DNA from: Bathymodiolus brooksi
Taxonomy: Eukaryota; Mollusca; Bivalvia; Mytilida; Modiolidae
Assembly (NCBI GenBank): GCA_963680875.1
Contig: OY804579.1
Span: 15,143,506 to 15,207,505 of the forward strand
Direction of reading: 5' to 3'
DNA length: 64,000 bases
A program made the position numbers and the translations under genes. Shown piece by piece: positions 27,901-41,876 of this stretch; the stretch's first letter is position 1; each line of letters begins with the position of its first letter. The notes under the pieces were generated by a model. It was not told the origin of the DNA and did no database searches. It saw only the letters and a list, made by a program, of their open reading frames with translations.

Positions 27901-29833
27901 TCAACCAGTCTGCTGACTGACCACTAGAACGGAAGTTATCACACTTCAACCATCGTCTGCTGACTGACCAGCAAATCTGAAGTTATCACACTTCAACCAT
28001 TTTCTGCTGACTGATCACTTGAATTGAAGTTATCACACTTCAACCATTGTCCACTGACGACTAGAACTGAAGTTATCACACTTCGACCATTGTCTGCTGA
28101 CTGACAACTAGAACTGAAGGTATCACACTTCAACCATTGTCTGCTGACTGACCACTAGAACTGAATTTATCACACTTCAACCATTGTCTGCTGACTGACA
28201 ACTAGAACTGAAGTTATCACACTTCAACAACTGTCTGCCGACTGACAACTAGAACTGAAGTTATTACACTTCAACCAGTCTGCTGACTGACCACTAGAAC
28301 TGAAGTTATCACACTTTAACCATTGTCTGCTGTCCGACCAATAGAACTGAAGTTATCACACTTCAACCATTGTCTACTGACTGACAACTAGAACTGAAGT
28401 TATCACTATTCAAACAGTCTGCTGACTGACCACTAAAACTGAAGTTATCACACTTCAACCAGTCTGCTGACTGACAACTAGAACTGAAATTATCACTCTT
28501 CAAACAGTCTGCTGACTGACCACTAAAACTGAAGTTATCACACTTCAACCATTGTCTGCTGACTGACCACCACATCTGAAGTTATCACACTTAAACCATC
28601 GTCTGCTGACTGACAACTAGAACTGAAATTATCACACTTCAACCAGTCTGCTGACTGACCACTAGAACTGAAATTATCACACTTCAATCATTGTCTGCTG
28701 ACTGACCACTAGAATTGAACTTATCACACTTCGACCATTGTCTGCTGACTGACAAGAACTGAAGTTATTACACTTCAACCATTGTCTGCTGACTGACAAC
28801 TAGAACTGAAGTTATCACACTTCGACCATTGTCTGATGACCGACCACTAGAACTGAGGTTATCACACTTCAACCACTCTCTGCTGACTGACCACTAAAAC
28901 TGAAGTTATCACACTTCAACCAGTCTGCTGACTGACCACTAGAACTGATGTTATCACATTTCAACCATTGTCTGCTGTCCGACCACTAGAACTGAAGTTA
29001 TCACACTTCAACCATTGTCTACTGACTGACAACTAGAACTGAAGTTATCACTCTTCAAACAGTCTGCTGACTGACCACTAAACCTGAGGTTATCACACTT
29101 CAACCACTGTCTGCTGACTGACAAATAGAACTGAAGTTATCACACTTCAACCATTGTTTTTCGTCCGACCACTAGAACTGAAGTTATCACACTTCAACCA
29201 TTGTCTACTGACTGACAACTAGAACTGAAGTTATCACTCTTCAAACAGTCTGCTGACTGACCACTAAAACTGAAGCTATCACACTTCAACCAGTCTGCTG
29301 ACTGACAACTAGAACTGAAGTTATCACACTTCAACCATTGTCTGCTGACTGACCACCAAATCTGAAGTTATCACACTTAAACCATCGTCTGCTGAATGAC
29401 AACTCGAACTGAAATTATCACACTTCAACCAGTCTGCTGACTGACCACTAGAACTGAAATTATCACACTTCAACCATTGTCTGCTGACTGACCACTAGAA
29501 TTGAAGTTATCACACTTCGACCATTGTCTGCTGACTGACTAGAACTGAAGTTATCACACTTCAACCATTGTCTGCTGACTGACAACTAGAACTGAAGTTA
29601 TCACTCTTCAACCATTGTCTGCTGACTGACCACTAAAACTGAAGTTATCACACTTCAACCAGTCTGCTGACTGACTACTAGGACTGAAATTATCACACTT
29701 CAACCATTGTCCGCTGTCCGAACACTAGAACTGAAGTTATCACACTTAAACCATTGTCTACTGACTGACAACTAGAACTGAAGTTATCACTCTTCAACCA
29801 TTGTCTGCTGACTGACCACTAAAACTGAAGTTA
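24910..29833 (+). repeat. 4,924-bp higher-order block, copy 1
   Basis: Markers recur 4,924 bp downstream: the GTTAGCTGACAGAC pair at 24963/29887, CTGACAGTCCAC at about 26660/31584, and CATTATTAGTTG at about 27434/32358. The block contains AGAACAAG units, CACACCCAACC units and TGATCACTGACTAG units. Its right third (27755 onward) is the start of copy B of the 13.3-kb block. Confidence 0.9.
25900..27060 (+). repeat. Internal near-repeat with CACACCCAACC, AGAACAAG and TGACGTTATC units
   Basis: Two related runs (about 25,730-26,270 and 26,760-27,180) share an ordered set of rare units: CTGATGACTG, TATCACGCTTC, TATCACTCAACC, AGAACAAG, GAACTGACGTTATC, GTTAGCTG and GAAGTTTTCACACCC. Two adjacent runs of CACACCCAACC (near 26,120 and 26,215) and of TGATCACTGACTAG (near 26,330 and 26,425) are local duplications of about 94-95 bp. 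Limits are approximate. Confidence 0.7.
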
Positions 29834-32800
29834 TCACACTTCAACCACTGTCTGCTGACTGACCACTAGAACTGAAGTTATGACACTTAAACCATTGTTA
29901 GCTGACAGACAACTAGAACTGAAGTTATGACACTTAAACCATTGTTAGCTGACAGACAACTAGAACTGAAGTTATCACACTTCAACCAGTCTGCTGACTG
30001 ACCACTAGAACAGAAGTTATCACACTTCAACCAGTCTGCTGACTGACCATTATAACTGAAGTTATCACACTTCAACCAGTCTGCTGATCGCTGACAACTA
30101 GAACTGAAGTTATCACACTTCAACCACTGTCTGCTGACTGACCACTAGAACTGAAGTTATCACACTTCAACCATTGTCTGCTGACTGACAACTAGAACTG
30201 AAGTTATCACACTTCAACCACTGTCTGCTGACTGACCACTAGAACTGAAGTTATCACACTTCAACCATTGTCTGCTGACTGACAACTAGAACTGAAGTTA
30301 TCACACTTCAACCACTGTCTGCTAACTGACCACTAAAACGGAAGTTATCACACTTCGACCATTGTTTGCTGACCGACAACTAGAACTGAAGTTATCACAC
30401 TTCAACCATCGTCTGCTGAGTGACCACCAAATCTGAAGTTATCACACTTCAACCATGTTTTGCTGACTGACCACTAGAACTGAAGTTATCACACTTCAAC
30501 CACTGTCTGCTGACTGACCACCAGAACTGAAGTTATCACACTTCAACGACTGTCTGCTGACTGACCACTAGAACTGAAGTTATCACACTTCAACCATTGT
30601 CTGCTGACTGACAACTAGAACTGAAGTTATCACACTTCAATCAGTCTGCTGACTGACCACTAGAACTAAAGTTATCACACTTCAACCACTGTCTGCTGAC
30701 TGACAACTAGAACTGAAGTTATCACACTTCAACCAGTCTGATGACTGACCACTAGAACTGAAGTTATCACACTTCAACCATTGTCTGCTGACTGACCACT
30801 AGAACTGAAGTTATCACGCTTCAACCATTGTCTGCTGACTGACAACTAGAACTGAAGTTATCACTCAACCACTGTATGCTGACTGACAACTAGAACAAGT
30901 TATCACACTTCAACCACTGTCTGCTGACTGACCACTAGAACTGACGTTATCACACTTCAATCATTGTCTGCTGACTGACAACTAGAACTGAAGTTATGAC
31001 ACTTAAACCATTGTTAGCTGACTGACAACTAGAACTGAAGTTTTCACACCCAACCATTGTCTGCTGACTGACAACTAGAACTGAAGTTATCATACTTCAA
31101 CCATTGTCTACTGACTGACAACTAGAACTGAAGTTTTCACACCCAACCATTGTCTGCTGACTGACAACTAGAACTGAAGTTATCATACTTAAACCATTTT
31201 CTACTGACTGACAATAAAACTGAAGTGATCACACTTCAACCACTGTCTGCTGATCACTGACTAGAACTGAAGTTATCACACTTTAACCACTGTCTGCCGA
31301 CTGACCACTAGAACTGAAGTTATCACACTTCAATCATTGTCTGCTGATCACTGACTAGAACTGAAGTTATCACACTTTAACCACTGTCTGCCGACTGACC
31401 ACTAGAACTGAAGTTATCACACTTCAATCATTGTCTGCTGATCACTGACAACTAGAACTGAAGTTATCACACTTCAACCACTGTCTGCTGATCACTGACA
31501 ACTAGAACTGAAGTTATCACACTTCAACCACTGTCTGCCGACTAACCACTAGAACTGAAGTTATCACACTTCAACCAGTCTGCTGACAGTCCACTAGAAC
31601 TGAATTTATCACACTTCAACCAGTCTGCTGACTGACCACTAGAACTGAGTTATCACACTTCAACCACTGTCTGCTGACTGACAACTAGAACTGAAGTTAT
31701 CACACTTCAACCAGTCTGATGACTGACCACTAGAACTGAAGTTATCACACTTCAACCATTGTCTGCTGACTGACCACTAGAAATGAGGTTATCACGCTTC
31801 AACCATTGTCTGCTGACTGACAACTAGAACTGAAGTTATCACTCAACCACTGTCTGCTGACTGACAACTAGAACAAGTTATCACACTTCAACCACTGTCT
31901 GCTGACTGACCACTAGAACTGACGTTATCACACTTCAATCATTGTATGCTGACTGACAACTAGAACTGAAGTTATGACACTTAAACCATTGTTAGCTGAC
32001 TGACAACTAGAACTGAAGTTTTCACACCCAACCATTGTCTGCTTACTAACAACTAGAACTGAAGTTATCATACTTAAACCATTTTCTACTGACTGACAAT
32101 AAAACTGAAGTGATCACACTTCAACCACTGTCTGCTGATCACTGACTAGAACTGAAGTTATCACACTTCAACCACTGTCTGCCGACTGACCACTAGAACT
32201 GAAGTTATCACACTTCAATCATTGTCTGCTGATCACTGACAACTAGAACTGAAGTTATCACACTTCAACCACTGTCTGACCACTAGAACTGAAGTTATGA
32301 CACTTCAATCATTGTCTGCTGACCGACAACTAGAACTGAAGTTATGACACTTAAAACCATTATTAGTTGACCGACCACTAGAACTGAAGTTATCACACTT
32401 CAACCAGTCTGCTGATCACCGACAACTAAAACTGAAGTTATCACACTTCAACCACTGTCTGCTGACTGACCACTAGAACTGAAGTTATCACACTTCAATC
32501 ATTGTCTGCTGACTGACAACTAGAACTGAAGTTATGACACTTAAACCATTGTTAGCTGACTGACAACTAGAACTGAAGTTTTCACACTTAAACCATTTTC
32601 TGCTGACTGACAACTAGAACTGAAGTTATCATACTTCAACCATTGTCTACTGACTGACAACTAGAGCTGAAGTTATCACACTTCAACCAGTCTGCTGACT
32701 GACCACTAGAACTGAATTTATCACACTTCAACCACTGTCTGCTGATCACTGACAACTAGAACTGAAGTTATCACACTTCAACCACTGTCTGCTGACTGAC

Positions 32801-34847
32801 AACTAGAACTGAAGTTATAACACTTCAACCAGTCTGCTGACTGACCACTAGAACGGAAGTTATCACACTTCAACCATCGTCTGCTGACTGACCAGCAAAT
32901 CTGAAGTTATCACACTTCAACCATTTTCTTCTGACTGATCACTTGAATTGAAGTTATCACACTTCAACCATTGTCCACTGACGACTAGAACTGAAGTTAT
33001 CACACTTCGACCATTGTCTGCTGACTGACAACTAGAACTGAAGGTATCACACTTCAACCATTGTCCACTGACGACTAGAACTGAAGTTATCACACTTCGA
33101 CCATTGTCTGCTGACTGACAACTAGAACTGAAGGTATCACACTTCAACCATTGTCTGCTGACTGACCACTAGAACTGAATTTATCACACTTCAACCATTG
33201 TCTGATGACTGACAACTAGAACTGAAGTTATCACACTTCAACAACTGTCTGCCGAATGACAACTAGAACTGAAGTTATTACACTTCAACCAGTCTGCTGA
33301 CTGACCACTAGAACTGAAGTTATCACACTTTAACCATTGTCTGCTGTCCGACCAATAGAACTGAAGTTATCACACTTCAACCATTGTCTACTGACTGACA
33401 ACTAGAACTGAAGTTATCACTATTCAAACAGTCTGCTGACTGACCACTAAAACTGAAGTTATCACACTTCAACCAGTCTGCTGACTGACAACTAGAACTG
33501 AAGTTATCACTCTTCAAACAGTCTGCTGACTGACCACTAAAACTGAAGTTATCACACTTCAACCATTGTCTGCTGACTGACCACCACATCTGAAGTTATC
33601 ACACTTAAACCATCGTCTGCTGACTGACAACTAGAACTGAAATTATCACACTTCAACCAGTCTGCTGACTGACCACTAGAACTGAAATTATCACACTTCA
33701 ATCATTGTCTGCTGACTGACCACTAGAATTGAACTTATCACACTTCGACCATTGTCTGCTGACTGACTAGAACTGAAGTTATTACACTTCAACCATTGTC
33801 TGCTGACTGACAACTAGAACTGAAGTTATCACACTTCGACCATTGTCTGATGACCGACCACTAGAACTGAGGTTATCACACTTCAACCACTCTCTGCTGA
33901 CTGACCACTAAAACTGAAGTTATCACACTTCAACCAGTCTGCTGACTGACCACTAGAACTGATGTTATCACATTTCAACCATTGTCTGCTGTCCGACCAC
34001 TAGAACTGAAGTTATCACACTTCAACCATTGTCTACTGACTGACAACTAGAACTGAAGTTATCACTCTTCAAACAGTCTGCTGACTGACCACTAAAACTG
34101 AGGTTATCACACTTCAACCACTGTCTGCTGACTGACAAATAGAACTGAAGTTATCACACTTCAACCATTGTTTTTCGTCCGACCACTAGAACTGAAGTTA
34201 TCACACTTCAACCATTGTCTACTGACTGACAACTAGAACTGAAGTTATCACTCTTCAAACAGTCTGCTGACTGACCACTAAAACTGAAGCTATCACACTT
34301 CAACCAGTCTGCTGACTGACAACTAGAACTGAAGTTATCACACTTCAACCATTGTCTGCTGACTGACCACCAAATCTGAAGTTATCACACTTAAACCATC
34401 GTCTGCTGAATGACAACTCGAACTGAAATTATCACACTTCAACCAGTCTGCTGACTGACCACTAGAACTGAAATTATCACACTTCAACCATTGTCTGCTG
34501 ACTGACCACTAGAATTGAAGTTATCACACTTCGACCATTGTCTGCTGACTGACTAGAACTGAAGTTATCACACTTCAACCATTGTCTGCTGACTGACAAC
34601 TAGAACTGAAGTTATCACTCTTCAACCATTGTCTGCTGACTGACCACTAAAACTGAAGTTATCACACTTCAACCAGTCTGCTGACTGACTACTAGGACTG
34701 AAATTATCACACTTCAACCATTGTCCGCTGTCCGAACACTAGAACTGAAGTTATCACACTTAAACCATTGTCTACTGACTGACAACTAGAACTGAAGTTA
34801 TCACTCTTCAACCATTGTCTGCTGACTGACCACTAAAACTGAAGTTA
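29834..34847 (+). repeat. 4,924-bp higher-order block, copy 2 (5,014 bp)
   Basis: It matches copy 1 at 4,924 bp up to about 32,968 and at 5,014 bp afterward; the 90-bp gain is the local duplication at 32968-33147. The few base differences I found include TTTTCTTCTG near 32,925 (copy 1 TTTTCTGCTG), GACTAGAAC at about 33,768 (copy 1 GACAAGAAC near 28,752) and CTAAAACTGAGG near 34,091 (copy 1 CTAAACCTGAGG). Confidence 0.9.
32968..33147 (+). repeat. 90-bp dimer duplicated in tandem (local)
   Basis: A 43-bp unit plus a 47-bp unit (GTCCACTGACGA type followed by a GAAGGTATC unit) occurs at 32968-33057 and again at 33058-33147 without visible difference. The equivalent place in copy 1 (about 28,044-28,133) and at 14,730 has it once. 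This is the smallest and apparently one of the newest events in the window. Confidence 0.92.
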
Positions 34848-35785
34848 TCACACTTCAACCATTGTCTGATGAACGACAACTAGAACTGAAGTTATCACAC
34901 TTCATCCATCGTCTGCTGAGTGACCACCAAATCTGAAGTTATAACACTTCAACCATCGTCTGCTTACTGACTACTAAAACTGAAGTTATCACACTTGAAC
35001 CATTTTCTGCTGACTGACCACTAGAACTGAAGTTATCACACTTCAAACATTGTCTGCTGACTGATCACTAGAACTGAAGTTATCACACTTCAACCATTGT
35101 CCACTGACGACTAGAACTGAAGTTATCACACTTCAACCATTTTCTGCTGACTGACCACTAGAACTGAAGTTATCACACTACGACCATTGTCTGCTGACTG
35201 ACAACTAGAACTGAAGTTATCACACTTCAACCAGTCTGCTGACTGACCACTAGAACTGAAGTTATCACTTCAAACATTGTCTGCTGACTGACCACTAGAA
35301 CTGAAGTTATCACACTTCAACCATTGTCGGCTGACTGACAACTAGAACTGAAGTTATCACACTTCAACCACTGTCTGCTGACTGACCACTAAAACTGAAG
35401 TTATCACACTTCAACCAGTCTGCTGACTGACCACTAGAACTGAAGTTATCACACTTCAACCATTGTCTACTGACTGACAACTAGAACTGAAGTTATCACT
35501 CTTCAACCATTGTCTGCTGACTGACCACTAAAACTGCAGTTATCACACTTCAACCATTGTCTGCTGACCGACAACTAGAACTGAAGTTATCACACTTCAA
35601 CCATCGTCTGCTGAGTGACCACCAAATCTGAAGTTATCACACATCAAACCATCGTCTGCTGACTGACTACTAAAACTGAAGTTATCACACTTCAACCATC
35701 GTCTGCTGACTGACTACTTAAACTGAAGTTATCACTCTTAAACCATTTTCTGCTGACTGACAACTAAAACTGAATTTATCACACT

Positions 35786-38700
35786 TCAACCAGTCTGCTG
35801 ACTGACCACTAGAACTGAAGTTATCACACTTCAACCATTGTCTGCTGACTGACCACTAGAACTGAGGTTATCATGCTTCAACCATTGTCTGCTGACTGAC
35901 AACTAGAACTGAAGTTATCACACTTCAACCACTGTCTGCTGACTGACCACTAGAACTGAAGTTATCACACTTCAATCATTGTCTGCTGACTGACAACTAG
36001 AACTGAAGTTATGACACTTAAACCATTGTTACCTGACTGACAACTAGAACTGAAGTTTTCACACTTAAACCATTGTCTGCTGACTGACAACTAGAACTGA
36101 AGTTATCATACTTCAACCATTGTCTACTGACTGACAACTAGAACTGAAGTTATCACACTTCAACCACTGTCTGCTGATCACTGACAACTAGAACTGAAGT
36201 TATCACACTTCAACCACTGTCTGACCACTAGAACGGAAGTTATCACACTTCAATCATTGTCTGCTGACTGACAACTAGAACTGAATTTATCACACTTCAA
36301 CCAGTCTGCTGACTGACCACTAGAACTGAAGTTATCTAACTTCAACCATTGTCTGCTGACTGACCACTAGAACTGAGGTTATCATGCTTCAACCATTGTC
36401 TGCTGACTGACAACTAGAACTGAAGTTATCACACTTCAACCACTGTCTGCTGACTGACCACTAGAACTGAAGTTATCACACTTCAATCATTGTCTGCTGA
36501 CTGACAACTAGAACTGAAGTTATGACACTTAAACCATTGTTAGCTGACTGACAACTAGAACTGAAGTTTTCACACTTAAACCATTGTCTGCTGACTGACA
36601 ACTAGAACTGAAGTTATCATACTTCAACCATTGTCTACTGACTGACAACTAGAACTGAAGTTATCACACTTCAACCACTCTCTGCTGATCACTGACAACT
36701 ACAACTGAAGTTATCACACTTCAACCACTGTCTGACCACTAGAACGGAAGTTATCACACTTCAATCATTGTCTGCTGACTGACAACTAGAACTGAAATTA
36801 TCACACTTCAACCACTGTCTGCTGACTGACCACTAGAACTGAAGTTATGACACTTCAACCATTGTTAGCTGACAGACAACTAGAACTGAAGTTATCACAC
36901 TTCAACCAGTCTGCTGACTGACCACTAGAACAGAAGTTATCACACTTCAACCAGTCTGCTGACTGACCACTATAACTGAAGTTATCACACTTCAACCAGT
37001 CTGCTGATCACTGACAACTAGAACTGAAGTTATCACACTTCAACCACTGTCTGCTGACTGACCACTAGAACTGAAGTTATCACACTTCAACCATTGTCTG
37101 CTGACTGACAACTAGAACTGAAGTTATCACACTTCAACCAGTCTGCTAACTGACCACTAAAACGGAAGTTATCATACTTCGACCATTGTTTGCTGACCGA
37201 CAACTAGAACTGAAGTTATCACACTTCAACCATCGTCTGCTGAGTGACCACCAAATCTGAAGTTATCACACTTCAACCATATTCTGCTGACTGACCACTA
37301 GAACTAAAGTTACCACACTTCAACCATTGTCTGCCAAATGATCACTAGAACTGAAGTTATCACACTTCAACCATTGTCCACTGACGACTAGAACTGAAGT
37401 TATCACACTTCAACCATTTTCTGCTGACTGACCACTAGAACTGAAGTTATCACACTTTGACCATTGTCTGCTGACTGACAACTAGAACTGAAGTTATCAC
37501 ACTTCATCCTCTGTCTGACCACTAGAGCTGAAGTTATCACACTTCAATCATTGTCTGCTGACAACTAGAACTGAAGTTATGACACTTAAACCATTGTTAG
37601 CTGACTGACAACTAGAACTGAAGTTTTCACACTTAAAACCATTGTCTGCTGACTAACAACTAGAACTGAAGTTATCATACTGCAACCATTGTCTACTGAC
37701 TGACAACTAGAACTGAAGTTATCACACTTCAACCACTGTCTGCTGATCACTGACAACTAGAACTGAAGTTATCACACTTCAACCACTGTATGACCACTAG
37801 AACTGAAGTTATCACACTTCATTCATTGTCTACTGACTGACAACTAGAACTGAAATTATCACACTTCAACCACTGTCTACTGACTGACAACTAGAACTGA
37901 AATTATCACACTTCAACCACTGTCTGCTGATTGACCACTAGAACTGAAGTTATCAGACTTCAACCAGTCTGCTGACTGACCACTAGAACTGAAGTTATCA
38001 CACTTCAACCACTGTCTGCTGATCACTGACAACTAGAACTGAAGTTATCACACTTCAACCACTGTCTGCTGACTGACCACTAGAACTGAAGTTATCACAC
38101 TTCGACCATTGTTTGCTGACCGACAACTAGAACTGAAGTTATGACACTTCAACCATCGTCTGCTGACTGACCAGCAAATCTGAAGTTATCACACTTCAAC
38201 CATTTTCTGCTGACTGATCACTAGAACTGAAGTTATCACACTTCAACCATTGTCCACAGACGACTAGAACTGAAGTTATTACACTTCAGCCATTTTCTGC
38301 TGACTGACCACTAGAACTGAAGTTATCACACTTCGACCATTGTCTGCTGACTGACAACTAGAACTGAATTTATCACACTTCAACCATTGTCTGCTGACTG
38401 ACCACTAAAACTGAGATTATCACACTTCAACCACTGTCTGCTGACTGACAACTAGAACTGAAGTTATTACACTTCAACCTGTCTGCTGACTGACCACTAG
38501 AACTGAAGTTATCACACTTCAACCATTGTCTGCTGTCCGACCACTAGAACTGAAGTTATCACACTTCAACCATTGTCTACTGACTGACAACTAGAACTGA
38601 AGTTATCACTATTCAAACAGTCTGCTGACTGACCACTAAAACTGAAGTTATCACACTTCAACCATTGTCTGCTGACTGACCACCACATCTGAAGTTATCA

Positions 38701-39167
38701 CACTTAAACCATCGTCTGCTGACTGACAACTAGAACTGAAATTATCAAACTTCAACCAGTCTGCTGACTGACAACTAGAACTGAAATTATCACACTTCAA
38801 CCATTGTCTGCTGACTGACCACTAGAATTGAAGTTATCACACTTCGACCATTGTCTGCTGACTGACTAGAACTGAAGTTATTACACTTCAACCATTGTCT
38901 GCTGACTGACAACTAGAACTGAAGTTATCACACTTCGACCATTGTCTGCTGACTGACCACTAGAACTGAGGTTATCACACTTCAACCACTCTCTGCTGAC
39001 TGACCACTAAAACTGAAGTTATCACACTACAACCAGTCTGCTGACTGACAACTAGAACTGATGTTATCACATTTCAACCATTGTCTGCTGTCCGACCACT
39101 AGAACTGAAGTTATCACACTTCAACCATTGTCTACTGACTGACAACTAGAACTGAAGTTATCACTCT
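35786..39167 (+). repeat. 3,382-bp higher-order block, copy 3 (in copy B)
   Basis: It matches 17458-20839 at offset 18,328 and 20840-24221 at offset 14,946. Private changes found by eye: CACTCTCTGCTG near 36,676, CATATTCTG near 37,278 (others CATGTTCTG) and CAACCTGTCTG near 38,475 (others CAACCAGTCTG). That is only a handful of changes in 3.4 kb. Confidence 0.9.
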
Positions 39168-41876
39168 TCAAACAGTCTGCTGACTGACAACTAGAACTGA
39201 AATTATCACACTTCAACCATTGTCTGCTGACTGACCACTAGAATTGAAGTTATCACACTTCGACCATTGTCTGCTGACTCAACTAGAACTGAAGTTATCA
39301 CACTTCAACCATTGTCTGCTGACTGACAACTAGAACTGAAGCTATCACACTTCAACCATTGTCTGCTGACTGACCACCAAATCTGAAGTTATCACACTTA
39401 AACCATTGTCTGCTGACTGACAACTAAAAGTGAAATTATCACACTTCAACCAGTCTGCTGACTGACCACTAGAACTGAATTTATCACACTTCAACCATTG
39501 TGTGCTGACTGACCACTAGAACTGAAGTTATCATGCTTCAACCATTTTCTGCTCACTGACAACTAGAACTGATGTTATCACACTTCAACCACTGTCTGCT
39601 GACTGACCACTAGAACTGAAGTTATCACACTTCAATCATTGTCTGCTGACTGACAACTAGAACTGAAGTTTTCACACTTAAACCATTGTCTGCTGACTGA
39701 CAACTAGAACTGAAGTTATCACACTTCAACCACTGTCTGCTGATCACTGACAAATAGAACTGAAGTTATCACACTTCAACCACTGTCTGACCACTAGAAC
39801 TGAAGTTATCACTCTTCAATCATTGTCTGCTGACTGATAACTAGAACTGAAATTATCACACTTCAACCACTGTCTGCTGACTGACCACTAGAACTGAAGT
39901 TATGACACTTAAACCATTGTTAGCTGACAGACAACTAGAACTGAAGTTATGACACTTAAACCATTGTTAGCTGACAGACAACTAGAACTGAAGTTATCAC
40001 ACTTCAACCAGTCTGCTGACTGACCACTAGAACAGAAGTTATCACACTTCAACCAGTCTGCTGACTGACCATTATAACTGAAGTTATCACACTTCAACCA
40101 GTCTGCTGATCGCTGACAACTAGAACTGAAGTTATCACACTTCAACCACTGTCTGCTGACTGACCACTAGAACTGAAGTTATCACACTTCAACCATTGTC
40201 TGCTGACTGACAACTAGAACTGAAGTTATCACACTTGAACCACTGTCTGCTGACTGACCACTAGAACTGAAGTTATCACACTTCAACCATTGTCTGCTGA
40301 CTGACAACTAGAACTGAAGTTATCACACTTCAACCACTGTCTGCTAACTGACCACTAAAACGGAAGTTATCACACTTCGACCATTGTTTGCTGACCGACA
40401 ACTAGAACTGAAGTTATCACACTTCAACCATCGTCTGCTGAGTGACCACCAAATCTGAAGTTATCACACTTCAACCATGTTTTGCTGACTGACCACTAGA
40501 ACTGAAGTTATCACACTTCAACCACTGTCTGCTGACTGACCACCAGAACTGAAGTTATCACACTTCAACGACTGTCTGCTGACTGACCACTAGAACTGAA
40601 GTTATCACACTTCAACCATTGTCTGCTGACTGACAACTAGAACTGAAGTTATCACACTTCAATCAGTCTGCTGACTGACCACTAGAACTAAAGTTATCAC
40701 ACTTCAACCACTGTCTGCTGACTGACAACTAGAACTGAAGTTATCACACTTCAACCAGTCTGATGACTGACCACTAGAACTGAAGTTATCACACTTCAAC
40801 CATTGTCTGCTGACTGACCACTAGAACTGAAGTTATCACGCTTCAACCATTGTCTGCTGACTGACAACTAGAACTGAAGTTATCACTCAACCACTGTATG
40901 CTGACTGACAACTAGAACAAGTTATCACACTTCAACCACTGTCTGCTGACTGACCACTAGAACTGACGTTATCACACTTCAATCATTGTCTGCTGACTGA
41001 CAACTAGAACTGAAGTTATGACACTTAAACCATTGTTAGCTGACTGACAACTAGAACTGAAGTTTTCACACCCAACCATTGTCTGCTGACTGACAACTAG
41101 AACTGAAGTTATCATACTTCAACCATTGTCTACTGACTGACAACTAGAACTGAAGTTTTCACACCCAACCATTGTCTGCTGACTGACAACTAGAACTGAA
41201 GTTATCATACTTCAACCATTTTCTACTGACTGACAATAAAACTGAAGTGATCACACTTCAACCACTGTCTGCTGATCACTGACTAGAACTGAAGTTATCA
41301 CACTTTAACCACTGTCTGCCGACTGACCACTAGAACTGAAGTTATCACACTTCAATCATTGTCTGCTGATCACTGACTAGAACTGAAGTTATCACACTTT
41401 AACCACTGTCTGCCGACTGACCACTAGAACTGAAGTTATCACACTTCAATCATTGTCTGCTGATCACTGACAACTAGAACTGAAGTTATCACACTTCAAC
41501 CACTGTCTGCTGATCACTGACAACTAGAACTGAAGTTATCACACTTCAACCACTGTCTGCCGACTAACCACTAGAACTGAAGTTATCACACTTCAACCAG
41601 TCTGCTGACAGTCCACTAGAACTGAATTTATCACACTTCAACCAGTCTGCTGACTGACCACTAGAACTGAGTTATCACACTTCAACCACTGTCTGCTGAC
41701 TGACAACTAGAACTGAAGTTATCACACTTCAACCAGTCTGATGACTGACCACTAGAACTGAAGTTATCACACTTCAACCATTGTCTGCTGACTGACCACT
41801 AGAAATGAGGTTATCACGCTTCAACCATTGTCTGCTGACTGACAACTAGAACTGAAGTTATCACTCAACCACTGTC
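39168..41876 (+). repeat. Copy of 24222-26930 (14,946 bp away)
   Basis: The marker order is identical to 24222-26930. Differences seen: GAATTTATC near 39,476 (partner GAAGTTATC) and CACTTGAACC near 40,229 (partner CACTTCAACC). The match stops at about 41,877, where GTCTACTGACTG replaces GTCTGCTGACTG and the following units differ. Confidence 0.88.
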
